From: Tethya wilhelma
Lineage: Eukaryota > Porifera > Demospongiae > Tethyida > Tethyidae
Assembly (NCBI GenBank): GCA_964030475.1
Contig: CAXIPT010000042.1
Location: 50,313-114,312 of the forward strand
Reading direction: 5' to 3'
DNA length: 64,000 nt
A program made the translations under genes and the position numbers. Positions within the stretch are counted from its first letter, which is position 1. Each line of letters opens with the position of its first letter. Below the pieces are notes generated by a model. That model searched no databases. It was not told where the DNA came from and worked only from the letters and a program-made list of their open reading frames with translations. Positions 41,870-52,654 of this stretch are shown one piece after another.

Positions 41870-42470
41870 GGTACCGCGGTACCGGGTACCGGGCGCGGGT
41901 GCGCTTGTTAGCCTCGTCCTCATGCGCATGCGCGCTAGACAGCTTGCTTGCTTACGTACCTAGTATACGTACACACGTATGCAGTGACGTATAGTGCAGA
42001 TGTTAAATGTAACCGGAAATTAACCGTTAATAATTGCAGGCCGAACTTTGCACTTTTGACCATATATTTTGCAGTTTAACCTTTGACCTTGCACAAAATA
42101 TACATGCTCAAAGGCATTTGACAATGGATATAAACTTTGACAATTTTGTCAGTAACGGAATGCCATATAAATTTTTATGATCATAAACATTTTGTATTGT
42201 GTCTATGGGACATTCCTACTATACGTACTACCGTACATATGATATGGCGTACTTTTGTACTATTTTGTTAGATTTATCAGCTAGATGTACCTCAAGTCAG
42301 TCTGTTGTGAGTTTGATTTGAGTTCTTTATGCATACTCCTATGGAGTTGATTGATGCTTTCAGCATCTGTTTATATTTTCATTGTCCATGTGTTTTTGTG
42401 TAGGCTTTGTTGTCTAGTTCTGTCAGTTGAAAGGCAAAGAAGGTGAGGGCACATTATAGCTATCAATTGT
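41870..42470. other. Junction region without recognised genes
   Basis: Starts with GC-rich GGTACC repeats and GCGCATGCGCGC, then AT-rich sequence; ends at the N at 42473. Confidence 0.4.
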
Positions 42471-42483
42471 GAANAATGACCAT

Positions 42484-43690
42484 GTTGGACTCACTCAGAC
42501 CAGTTATACAATGACCATGTTGGACTCACTCAGACCCTTGCTTAGGCTCCTCCCCCTTAATTATTAAATAATTTTAATCTATCTATATTGATTTATTTGT
42601 CTGTAGTTTCTCCTGGGGTATCTTAATTCCACTTGTCTATTTTGATTTTGAACGTTTGGATTTGGGTTTGAGTTTGGGTTTGAGTTTTCATATATGTGAT
42701 GCTGCATGATGTCATCATCATCATCACTTTCTTTTCCTTCACTGGCTTCCATGTTTGAACAAATCTAGTAACATACTCACTACTATGGAAGGCTAGCTGT
42801 TATCATTGTGCCTTTTTTCTTGTCACTCTCTATAAACAGTCTTGAATCAAATCTGTTCAAAAATTTTTTTCTGATGGATTTCATGATCAATTTTGGAAAC
42901 GTAATCTTCTCTCTCAATAATAGTTTAGTTTTGATTATTCCTTGGTGGCTTTTATCAGCCAAAACTAGAGCATGTTGACAAGATTAGTTTGTATGACAAT
43001 TCGAGTTCCTTTGAGAATGATATATCACAATCTTTGTTGACTGTTAATTTGTCATGAGCCTGATAAAAGTCAATTTGTAGCATTTATCTCTTGATCATTA
43101 CTGATCACTGTCCACTAGCTTGTTTTTCTGGATCAACTCGTTGAGCTTTTGCAGACTTTTGTCTAGCTTACTGGCTTGTTTGAAAGACATATGCTATAGC
43201 TTTAGGCATTGAGTGAGAGGCAAGAAAGTGATTAAAATTTTCTGCTCATTTCTCGTCAGCATGTACCACTTCGGAACACGATGTAAAGAGAGAAAGACTG
43301 ACTCCATGGTTGTTTTTCACCTTTCATGTGAACTGTGGTGGAGTAGTACTCTTGAAGACACAGAGGTTCCATCTCTCAATGCATTTAGATCGTCTGCAAT
43401 GAGTGTTGCTAAGAATTAATTCAACAAGTTTGCAATCAGTGTACAGAGTGAAATGCACTCCAAGAAGGTAAGTGTGTAATCTTTCACTATACCCAAACAA
43501 TAGTAATTAAGAGCTTTCTTTTTGGTTTGTTGTTATTGCTGCTCAACAGGAGTGAGAGATCTGCTAATCTAAGCAATGATTCTTCGATGCTTTTCAGAAT
43601 AACTGACAGTCTGAATGTAGAGGCATCTGTGGTGCCATGGATCACTTGTCAGTAATTTTTTGCTTCTCTGAAATGCTTGCTAGTGTTCTT
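42484..43690. repeat. Dispersed repeat, copy 2
   Basis: Same order of blocks as 20970-23160, shorter by one internal block. Interrupted at about 43690 by Gypsy copy C (TGCTAGTGTTCTTCA then TACAGCAAAG). Confidence 0.7.
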
Positions 43691-43974
43691 CATACAGCAA
43701 AGTTAATTACTGCACGTCAAATGCTAGCCTCGTCTCCAGATATACAAATTTTTGTTCACGAATTGCATGTGCACATGTGAGCACAGCATGCAGTCTTGTC
43801 AGGTACCATTGCAACACTGACATCATGACCTTAGCACAATTTTTGCAGCACCACGCATTGAGCGGTCACCAGGTCACACAATATTTTGAGGCTCAGTGAC
43901 ACGGTTACAGGCAATTTTGGCAGATCACAAATTGTGACCCTGATCCCAGATGTAAGTAAAGTGCGTGTAAGTGG

Positions 43975-45330
43975 TGTCTCTCAATATCACAGATGACAAG
44001 CGGAAAAGAGCATCAAGCTGTTGCCCTATTAGGATGGACAAGAAACACAAGAGATATATATGAGACTTTCACTGAGACTGGTGAGGACTACAAGACAGCT
44101 GTTGAAAAACTGGGTGCATACTTTGTACTTAAAAACAATTTTGACTACAAAACATTTAGGCTTCGACAAGAGGAAGAGGTGTGATGAAAAAGTTTATATC
44201 ATGCAATTAATTTGTCAATCATTTGCAAAAACTTGCTGTACACTGTAAATTGCTGCATGACTTCAATAAAGATAGCTGTCATATCCAGAACTGCGTATCA
44301 AAGTAATTAAGGATATATACGCACTAAGGGAAGAGTCGATACTAGCAAAGGCATTCATGAGCCCAAGAAAGCAGTGAAAAACAAGAAAAAAAAATCGAAG
44401 ACAGCATGTCACTGGTGACAATAGATTCCTAATAGAGAGCCAGACAGGTACAAAAACACACCCCTTCAAAGATGCAAAACCCCTTGACTCAGTGTCAACA
44501 GTGTGGACAGTCGATCATAGCCACACACAAAGAAGCCATGTCCCACTCGGGGAAAATTAATAAGTATTGGAAAACCAAATCATTTTTGCCAAACAGTGCT
44601 TCACAGGGCAAACACTGCCTGTATAGTACAACCTCAACATGAATAACAAGTATAGCAAAGAAATACGAACACATACATAATTGCAAATGACAAAATTATG
44701 GTACCAATTAATGAAGAGTATGTGTATACACACTTGGAGAGACACCCCATAGTGATCATGCAAGCACAGTTGAAATCAATGGTGTGAAGATGAAAATGAT
44801 GATTGATATGGGTGCATCCACAGACATCATCGATGAAAAAGCACTCCAAATGATCAATCATGCACATGCACCTACGGCCGGGCCAATACAACTGGAGAAT
44901 GACACCCATGTCAGATCTACTCGTATGGGTCAAAGGATTATCTGATGACCTTAGAAAAAATTAATGTAACAGTTGAGATCAAAGCAAACTGATGATCTGC
45001 AAACACAATCTATTTATTAGATCAGTACCCACGCAAGTGTATTTCATGGAATCGGCAAGCTCAAAGACTATGAACTTAAGCTACATATCGATGAAAATGT
45101 ACCAACGGATATTTTTGAGAAATTTGAAGGACCAACACCTTGGGTCTCACCACTAGTAGTAATTCCCAAGAAGAATAGGGATGGTAGATTATAATTATGT
45201 TGACATGTGAATGCCTAAACAAGCTATTATCCACAGAGAATTAATAACCATCAACTTTCCCTTGCTCCAGAGAGCATGCAGTTAGTACACTACTACGTTT
45301 GCTACACACGATGGCTTAAGAAGATACAAG
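43975..45330 (+). pseudogene. Gypsy-type gag-protease-RT remnant, copy C
   Basis: Gag DDKRKRA-type start, YKTAVEKLGAYFVLKNNFDY and LICQSFAKTCCTL; protease VEINGVKMKMMIDMGASTDI (M replaces T of D-T-G); RT entry FEGPTPWVSPLVVIPKK, ending at the same RT truncation point as copy B. Followed by an N at 45427. Confidence 0.75.
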
Positions 45331-45427
45331 AAACCAGGCACGGATTTAGAGGGAGGGGTTCTCCATTGGGTTGCAACCCCCCAAAATGCATCAACTGTGT
45401 TGGAAGTTTCACTACGCCTTTGAGAGN

Positions 45428-46110
45428 CATGATGTCGAGAGAGAAAGACTGACTGGTTGTTTTCACCTTTCATGTGAACTGTGGTAGAGTAGTATATACT
45501 CCTGAAGACAGATCGAGGTTCCATGCATTTTTCAATGCTTTTAGGTCGTCTGCAATGAGTGTTGTTGAGAATTAACTCAACAGGTTTGCAATAATTATGT
45601 GTACAGAGTGAAATGCACTCCAAAAAGGTAAGTGTGCAATCTTTTAACTATACCCAAACGATAGCAATTAAGAGCTTCTTTTCGGTCTGTTGTTATGGTT
45701 GCTCAACAGGAGTGAGAGATCTCCTAATGTAAGCAATGATTTTTTGATCATTTTCAGAATAACTGACAGTCTAAATGGAGAGGCACCTGTAGTGCCATGG
45801 ATCACTAGTTATGCAGTAACTTTTTGCTTCTCTGAAATGCTTGCTAGTGTTCTTCATTCTATTGAAACTTGCTGTCTTTCTTTGTGAGCTCTCTCAAAGG
45901 TGTAGTGACATCACTAAATTCCCTCACAATGGCTGGGTTGCCATTCCGAGAAAGCTTCTCACTGTTGTTGATTTTGGAGGATGGGCATCATGAATACCTT
46001 TAACTGCATGTAGCAAGATTTGACAAAACTCAATTTGTTTGCTGAAAACACTAATGTAAAGAAATTGAGTGAATCTTTGTGCAGCTCTCATTTTTCTCTC
46101 AAGAGGGCCA
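45428..46110. repeat. Dispersed repeat, copy 3 (partial)
   Basis: Resumes the repeat of 43275-43690 after the N and continues with blocks also found at 23160-23410 (CTTGCTGTCTTTCTTTG, GAGCTCTCTCAAAGGTGTAG). Confidence 0.6.
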
Positions 46111-46789
46111 GTCCTATTGCTGACAAATTTCCGCAAAACTGCATGTCTTGATCATGTTGCTTTGTGTTTGTTCTGAACACAATGACGTTACACTCATGTT
46201 TTGGCTCCAGGTAGCCTATAGCGGGAAGGTTTCATGGGTATAACTTTCACAGATGTCTCTCGTCAAATATTTTTGCGCTTTTAATTTCGCACTTGAGTTG
46301 ATAATCTCCATAATATTATGTATATGCAGGTTGTAGAGAATTTCACAGATATTTTGTAATCTGCGAAAATTAAACCCATATAGCTGTGAATCATTTTGCT
46401 ATACGGTGTCTCACGGACTATACCTCACTTATGACATGCTGAAAAACTTACTGTCTGAATTAGTACCAATTAAAGTTCAGTCTCCAGGGGCAGATGTAGG
46501 ATCATTCTGAGAATATTGGTTAATATGCGCGAAGCAGGGTAAAAATTTTAGGAAACCATTCCCACTACTTAATGGACCATGCCCCCAAAGTGTTCTCGGT
46601 CATTTAGTTCAAAGTACACAGTTGATTGGCTGCGATTTCTCAGCGATGTAAGTATCCATGCACGTATACCCTTCATAATGCTATAAATATTTGTTTCTAC
46701 TTATAAAGTGCAGCCAATTTCTGTATAATTTAGCTGAGCACGAGCACGAGCACAAAGTTTCTAACACAGTTGACACGTTTTGGGGGGTT

Positions 46790-48440
46790 AATTGCAACCC
46801 CAGAACCCCTCCCTCTATATCCATGTCTGGTCTTTTGTATCTTCTTAAGCCATCATGTGTAGCAAACACAATAGTGTAAATACATGCTCTCCGGAGCAAG
46901 GGAAAGCTGATGGTTGTTAATTCTCTCTGATTAATAGCCTGCATGTTTATAGGCATTCACCTGTCAACATAATTATAATCTACCATCCCCTTTGGTCTTC
47001 TTGGGAATTACTACTAGCGGTGAGACCCAAGGTGTTGGTCTTTAAACTTTCTCAAAGATATCTGTTGGTACATTTTCATCAATACGTATAGCTTAAGTGA
47101 CATTCTCCAGTTGTATTGGCCCGGCCGTGGGTGGGATTGATCATTTGGAGTGCTCTATTATCAATGATGTCTGTGGATGCACCCGCTTCAATCATTATTT
47201 TTATGTTCACACCATTGATTTCAACTGTGCTCGATCCCTATGGGGTGTCTCCCCAAGTGTGTATACACATACTCTTCATTGGTACTACTTTCGTCACTTG
47301 CAATTATGTTGGTAGAAACTGAACGTGTTCGCATTTCTTTGCTATACGTGTTATTCATGTTGAGGTTGGACTATACATGCAGAGTTTAGCCTGTGAAGCA
47401 CTGTTTGGCAAAATGATTTTGTTTCCAATACTTAATTTTCCCCGAATGGGACATGGCTTTTTCTTTGTGTGTGGCTATGATCGACTGTCCACGCTGTTGA
47501 CACTGCATGAGTCAAGGGGTTTTGCATCTTTGAAGGGGGGTGTTTTTGTACCTGTCTGACTCTCTACAGTGGCGGATTTAGGGGGAGATCCAAGGGATCC
47601 ATGGATCCCCCCTTTCAGCTGGAAACGCATACAGCTACATAGCTACACAAATGAAAAAGTAGCGTCAAGGATCCCCCCTTTCAACTTGAAAAAAGAAAAA
47701 CAACTCAAAATTTCACTTAAAATTAGTTTTTTATGGAAGATAGAACAGTTTCTGTCTGTGTCTTGCCGTTTTTTTGCCATTCAGGCCCTGATCTGGCAAA
47801 ATTTTAGCTGCATGCACGTAAAAGGGGCGGATTTTCAAACCGGAAGTGGGCGTGGCTATCCAAAATTTTCCGCGCCGGCGCGCACATTGGTTAGATCCCC
47901 CCCTTATAAAATCCTAGATCCGCCACTGCTCTATTAGGAATGTATTGTCACCTGTGACATGCTGTCTTTGATCTTTTTGCTTGTTTTTCCCTACTTTCTG
48001 TATGGGGCTCAAGCCTTTGCTAGTATCTTAATTGTCAAGAGTCATCGACCCCTCCCTTAGTGCGTATCTCCTTAATTACTTTGATATATACAGTTCTGGA
48101 TATGACAGCTGTCTTTATTGAAGTCATGCAGCAATTCACAGTGTGCAGCAAGTTTTAGCAAATGAGGGACAAATTAATTGCTTGATATAAACTTTTTCAT
48201 CACACCTCTGGCTCTTGTCGAAGCCCAAATGTTTCGTAGTCAAAATTGTTTTAAGTGCAAAGTATATATGTACCCAGTTTTTCAACAGTTAATTGTCTTG
48301 TAGTCCTCACCAGCCTCAATGAGAGTCTCATATATCTCTTGTGTTTCTAATATAGGGCAACAGCTAGTGCTCTTTTCTGCTTAATTGTCATCTGTGATAT
48401 TAAGAGACACCACTTGCATAAATTTTTAAAGCCATATAAT
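46790..48440 (-). pseudogene. Gypsy-type gag-protease-RT remnant, copy D
   Basis: Minus strand, with protease-like VEINGVNIKIMIEAGASTDI (catalytic D and T both changed), the same RT entry and truncation, and gag end near 48400. Interrupted by the MITE at 47567-47928, which copy A lacks at the same place. Confidence 0.7.
47567..47928. mobile_element. hAT-like MITE, 362 bp, 5-bp TSD
   Basis: CAGTGGCGGATTTAGG ... CCTAGATCCGCCACTG with CTCTA on both sides (47562-47566, 47929-47933). The same sequence at 24690-24703 is uninterrupted (GACTCTCTATTAGGAA): empty site confirmed. A 122-codon frame through it is not a gene. Confidence 0.85.
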
Positions 48441-49225
48441 ATTATCATCATATATACTGATGGCTTTGGCTTGGCAAACTAAATTGCATGCCTGCCTGCT
48501 CAGGGGAGTTAAGGCACGGGTGGACTTAGATATAAGTGAAAAGCTAGTTTATGAGGAACAAAGTAAGATGTTGGTTTAAGACTTTAGAAGTCACTTCTAC
48601 AGGATGAAACAATTTTGACCACACCCATAATTGAGCACGTGACCTTGCTACAGCTGTAAATTATTAAAAATGAACCATTTTTATAGATACAAAAAAGAGG
48701 ATTTATAGCACTGGTACTTAAGGACTCATGGTGGACTAAATACATTCATGACATGTTGAACCTACAAAATCCTGCTGCGCAAAATAGTATCTGCAATATT
48801 GTAGGCTATACAGACTTGGTTTTATGTAATGTAAGTACATTATGAACAATAAATCAGAGCTTACCTAAATGTTGCAGAAGTATTTCCTTTTGCGCAGCAG
48901 GATTCTAATAGAGCAGAGTAAGATGGAATCAAAGCGGTAAACAAAAGTCGGCAGTAGGCACGAGAACAAATCCTCTTTTTCTCGAAAACTTCTTGAACTT
49001 GCACTGGCAAAAAAATGGGGTCAAAGTTCAAATCTGCCACGTGCGTGGCCAATGCCCACCTAAATAGTTACGCGCTGAGTTACGCGTGCGTTCACGAAAT
49101 TCCAGCTGCAAAGAAGAGACTCAGAGCAGCTGTAGAGCTAGAGTTTGAGTTGACTACTGAGAGAGATTGAGAGAACTGGAGTTGGTAAGTCTTCGCTATA
49201 AATTACTGAAAGTATTTAAGGATAA
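48441..49225. other. No gene recognised
   Basis: 48760-48900 contains a short inverted pair around TTTTGCGCAGCAGGATT; otherwise featureless. It may hold the promoter of the gene that follows. Confidence 0.35.
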
Positions 49226-49391
49226 AGCATGACAGATTTTTTCAATGTGTGCATGTTGCCAGTAAAATTAGGATACCCGCACCTTGGCGGGCACATAAGC
49301 CCGGCTGGCGGCAATATGTGTAGGTATTTACTCTTTGCCAGCTTGCTGCTTGAAATGATCATCTATTTCTCATTGATTTTACAGAGCAGTC

Positions 49392-49893
49392 ATGTCAACA
49401 TCAAGCTCTGTACACTACAAAGTCAATTGTGTTTATGCTCGTGTAGCTATTCGTCACTATTCCAATGTTGGAAAAGGAAGAAGACAGCGTGATATCAACC
49501 AAGATGACTGTACACAAAAGTTTAAGGAGCTTTTCGCCCCCTTCACAGTGTATGGAGTACCAAAGGCTGCGTTTACACCATACGATCACAGGGAATGTGC
49601 TTTCAATCGTTATTGTAAATCAATCAATGCAATATTCTCAAAGTGGAATAACAAAGTTGCAAAAGCCGAGTATATCAAGAAGTTCTCCCCAGACAATTGG
49701 AAAAAAACTTTCAGCAGCTGCAAAGAGAAGGCATTCATTTAGTAATTGCCAAGAGTGTGCTATTTCTCACACATTAGCACAAGAAAGTTTCCCAGGTCCA
49801 TCATATGAACCACCACTACCACTGACAAAGAAATTGAAAGAAATGATTGATTCAAATTCTACTTCTAAGAATCCAGTGAGCCTGAAAATTTAA
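49392..49893 (+). pseudogene. N-terminal exon of an uncharacterised invertebrate multi-copy protein, one frameshift
   Basis: After an AG the ATG at 49392 opens MSTSSSVHYKVNCVYARVAI. The frame stops at 49742, but a +/-1 change in the A-run at about 49699-49706 joins it to the second frame (RRHSFSNCQECA, FPGPSYEPPLPLTKKL), which continues to 49893. The combined layout (basic start, W-rich middle, NCxxCA segment) leads naturally into the frame at 50540. The A-run indel may be a sequencing error or a true inactivating change. Confidence 0.5.
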
Positions 49894-50149
49894 AATTGTA
49901 CTAATGCATTAATCATTATGCTGTGGTTACTGTGCTAAAGCTCCAAAGCTAAATGGTAATAAGACTTTAATGTAGTACGTCACCGTATACCGGTCTGTAC
50001 GTGCAAAATAATTATCTACAATAAACTGAAAGCAATTGGAATTAAAGCATATGAACTGCCGGCTCATTAGACACAGCATAATAATTGTGCAATATGCATT
50101 GTATATTTACATATTTGTACGTTTCATGGTATTTGTGCATGTGTGTGAG

Positions 50150-50470
50150 TGTATGCATGTACTGGCGTGTCACTATGTACATGTGTGCATATGTGTTTTG
50201 AGTGTGTGTGCATGTGCATATGTGCGTGTGTGTTTTGAGGGTGTGCATGCATGTATGCGTGTGCATGTGCATGTGTGTTTTGATTGTGTGTGTGTGTGTT
50301 TGTGTTGTCTGTGTATGTGTGCACGTTTTGTCACTATATCTGTCGCCATGTGCATGCATGCCGAGCATTGCATGTGTTGTGTGTTTGGGTGCATATGTAT
50401 GTATGTATATGTATCTATGTATATCTGTGCATGACATTGTGTATGTACTATTGTGCATGTGTAGCAATAT
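50150..50470. repeat. GT/TG-rich low-complexity tract
   Basis: Degenerate TGTGTGCATG repeats inside the intron-like interval between 49893 and 50540. They generate long but meaningless Cys/Val/His-rich frames on both strands. Confidence 0.9.
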
Positions 50471-50539
50471 GATTTGCTATAATATTTTATACGTATATAC
50501 TGCCAAAATAATGCGAGAATTATTGTATGATTAATATAG

Positions 50540-52396
50540 ATGCTGTCAACCACCAGGCAGGTTTTACAGGAAATTGAGCCTGTGTTCAATTCAGTGTATG
50601 GAACATCCTTTACAACATCACTATCTCAATGTCCTGGTACTCAGCTTCAGGAAAAACCAACAGAAGCTGAAAGGAAGAAATTGAAGCGTAAACTGGAACG
50701 TGATTGTAGAGATCACATAACGGAACAGCTAAATCAAACTGATGCTCTAACTGTTCTTGCTGAGGGCCAGTCGATTGCATCCTACAAAAGACTATGCTTG
50801 ACACAGTCTTTTGAAACTCCAGAGCAAACACGTGAACGTGCCAAGAAAACTCCCCTTTCAAAGATGAAGAAACACTCTCCAAAATTTGATAATGTCAATT
50901 GGGAAAAGGAAGCATTGTTAGAAAAATTACAAAACTGGCCTTCAGGAGAAACTGTGAACTGGACGGAAATAGCTAGAGAATTTAATATACCAGGTAAAAA
51001 TTCCGGGCAAGTAGCAAAGGAATTTGCGGAAGAAAACGGAATCGATGTTTTCCAACTTGATCAGCGGGAACCCCATACAAGGTTGAGACGCCGAAGGCTA
51101 AAAATGCCAGGTGGTGAGGTATCAGTACCTGTCCACAAAAGTGCAGATGGGATAAAGGAAGACTGGCAAGATATGATGAAGAAAGGAGAGCTCAACATCG
51201 GAGAACCATGTTTTCCACACAAAGTAGCGAGGTACTCTGTTCAAAATGGTGAACTGACACAAACAGAAACAGTTGTTTATGGTCAAAAAATTCCACTGTT
51301 GGATGTACGTAAAAAATTGCTTGAGAAACATGAGAATTTCATGCACTTACATTCTGATGAGGATTTGTCAAACATGAGCAAGCCTGAGCTAATGGCACTT
51401 CATGAAAAATTAAAGATTAGGTTACCAGATGATCTTTCTGAAGAGAGTTTAATATCAAGCCTCAAAGAATGCGAGAGAACCCGAACAATTGCTGTATGGC
51501 ACGACCATTCTGAAATTCTTGGTAAAGGATACATCTTAGTTACGGCAAAAGTATTTTTTGATCCAGCTGTGTTTAAGTCGGATGCTGAAATTGACAGGAC
51601 ACAACAAGTCAAAAATGTACAAGCATATATCGAGGAACCAGAAATTCACATCCTTGGTTTGTGTAGTTCATCGTTAGATGATCAGGCAGCTCTGATTGGT
51701 GATCGAGTTCAATGCATACTACAAATGAACACTGACCTGAAAACTTCACAAGATATCACTATCAAAGATAAGCTAGTGTTCTTTACTGGAGACAAGCCTG
51801 CTTCCCAATTCGAACGTGGCACACAAGTTGGTGGCCATTACCCTTGTGGCTCTTGTGGAACCCACCTGCACCAATTCGACAATTTTGTTGTTTGTTCAAA
51901 TTCTACTTGCAAATGGAGAAGCCTTAGGGATTTGCAATCTATCGCAACAAAAGGTGAGTCAGTATAATTATTTTATACGAATCGATTATACATTTTATTA
52001 TATATATATATTTATAGCAAAAATACCCCCTGCATTCTTAATCAATGTGATGTCAACCATATAATAGTAATTATAATTTGTGAACATACCATACATGCAG
52101 GGAAATGTGGGAAAAAAGTAGGGTGCGTAAAGCCTTTCGAAAATCTGAAAAAAGCTGAAATATCTTCGGAGCTGAGATCGCAGGAAATGTTTGACTATGG
52201 CCGTTTAAAACGAGATCAAGCTGCTGCATTGAAGACCACGCTCAAAGGAGTTCAGCGAGTACCAACGTTATTACTTCAAAATCCAACACAAACTCTAAGT
52301 GAACTAAATTTGCAGGACTATACAATTTTAGATTGTGAACCCTTGCATGATCTGAAAGGTCACTTTGAAAGTATTTTTGCTGAGCTACCACATTTN
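50540..52396 (+). CDS. Uncharacterised invertebrate multi-copy protein, main exons
   Basis: Exon 50540-51953 and exon 52101-52396 joined across a 147-bp GT..AG intron (phase 1), about 570 codons without a stop, cut by the N at 52396. In order: a basic coiled region (KKLKRKLERDCRDH, about 50-60); a predicted helix-turn-helix (WTEIAREFNIPGKNSGQVAK, about 145-165); an Arg patch; a helical SAP-like stretch (MSKPELMALHEKLKIRLPDD, about 285); WHDHSEILGKGYI (about 325), reminiscent of a metal site; GDKPASQFERGTQVGG (about 425); a zinc-ribbon-like CGSCGTHLH...CSNSTCKW; then VPTLLLQNPTQTL and YTILDCEPLHDLKGH. I recall this last motif set from numerous unnamed cnidarian and sponge proteins. Function unknown; repeat-like abundance suggests a transposon-related origin. 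Confidence 0.75.
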
Positions 52397-52502
52397 AGAT
52401 TTACATATAATTATTGTGATCAAAATGTTAATCATTAAATTAAGTTTTTGCTTTGCAATTCTTTTCCATTTGATGATATTACAATAACTTTTGGACTATA
52501 AG

Positions 52503-52653
52503 AGTTTCTTGACTTTGATGACGTAGTCAATGGTGCTGCCACATTGTACACGTTCAACGACAAAGCGTTTCTCACACACAACTATCATTTCTACCCCAAA
52601 ATGAGGTTCAGCTGCTCTGGAAGTATCACTAAGATCAGCTTCTTATCGCAAAA
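52503..52653 (+). CDS. Exon of an unrecognised extracellular-type domain
   Basis: After ACTATAAG the frame reads FLDFDDVVNGAATLYTFND and then HNYHFYPKMRFSCSGSITKI up to the N at 52654. The aromatic, Cys-containing beta-rich pattern recalls receptor-like sponge proteins, but I cannot name the domain. Acceptor weak; gene otherwise absent. Confidence 0.4.
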
Positions 52654-52654
52654 N

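Noticed and set aside
47569..47937. 122-codon frame
   Set aside because: Coincides almost exactly with a MITE between its TSDs; no domain.
50036..50589. Long Cys/Val/His/Thr-rich frames
   Set aside because: Products of the TG-rich low-complexity tract.
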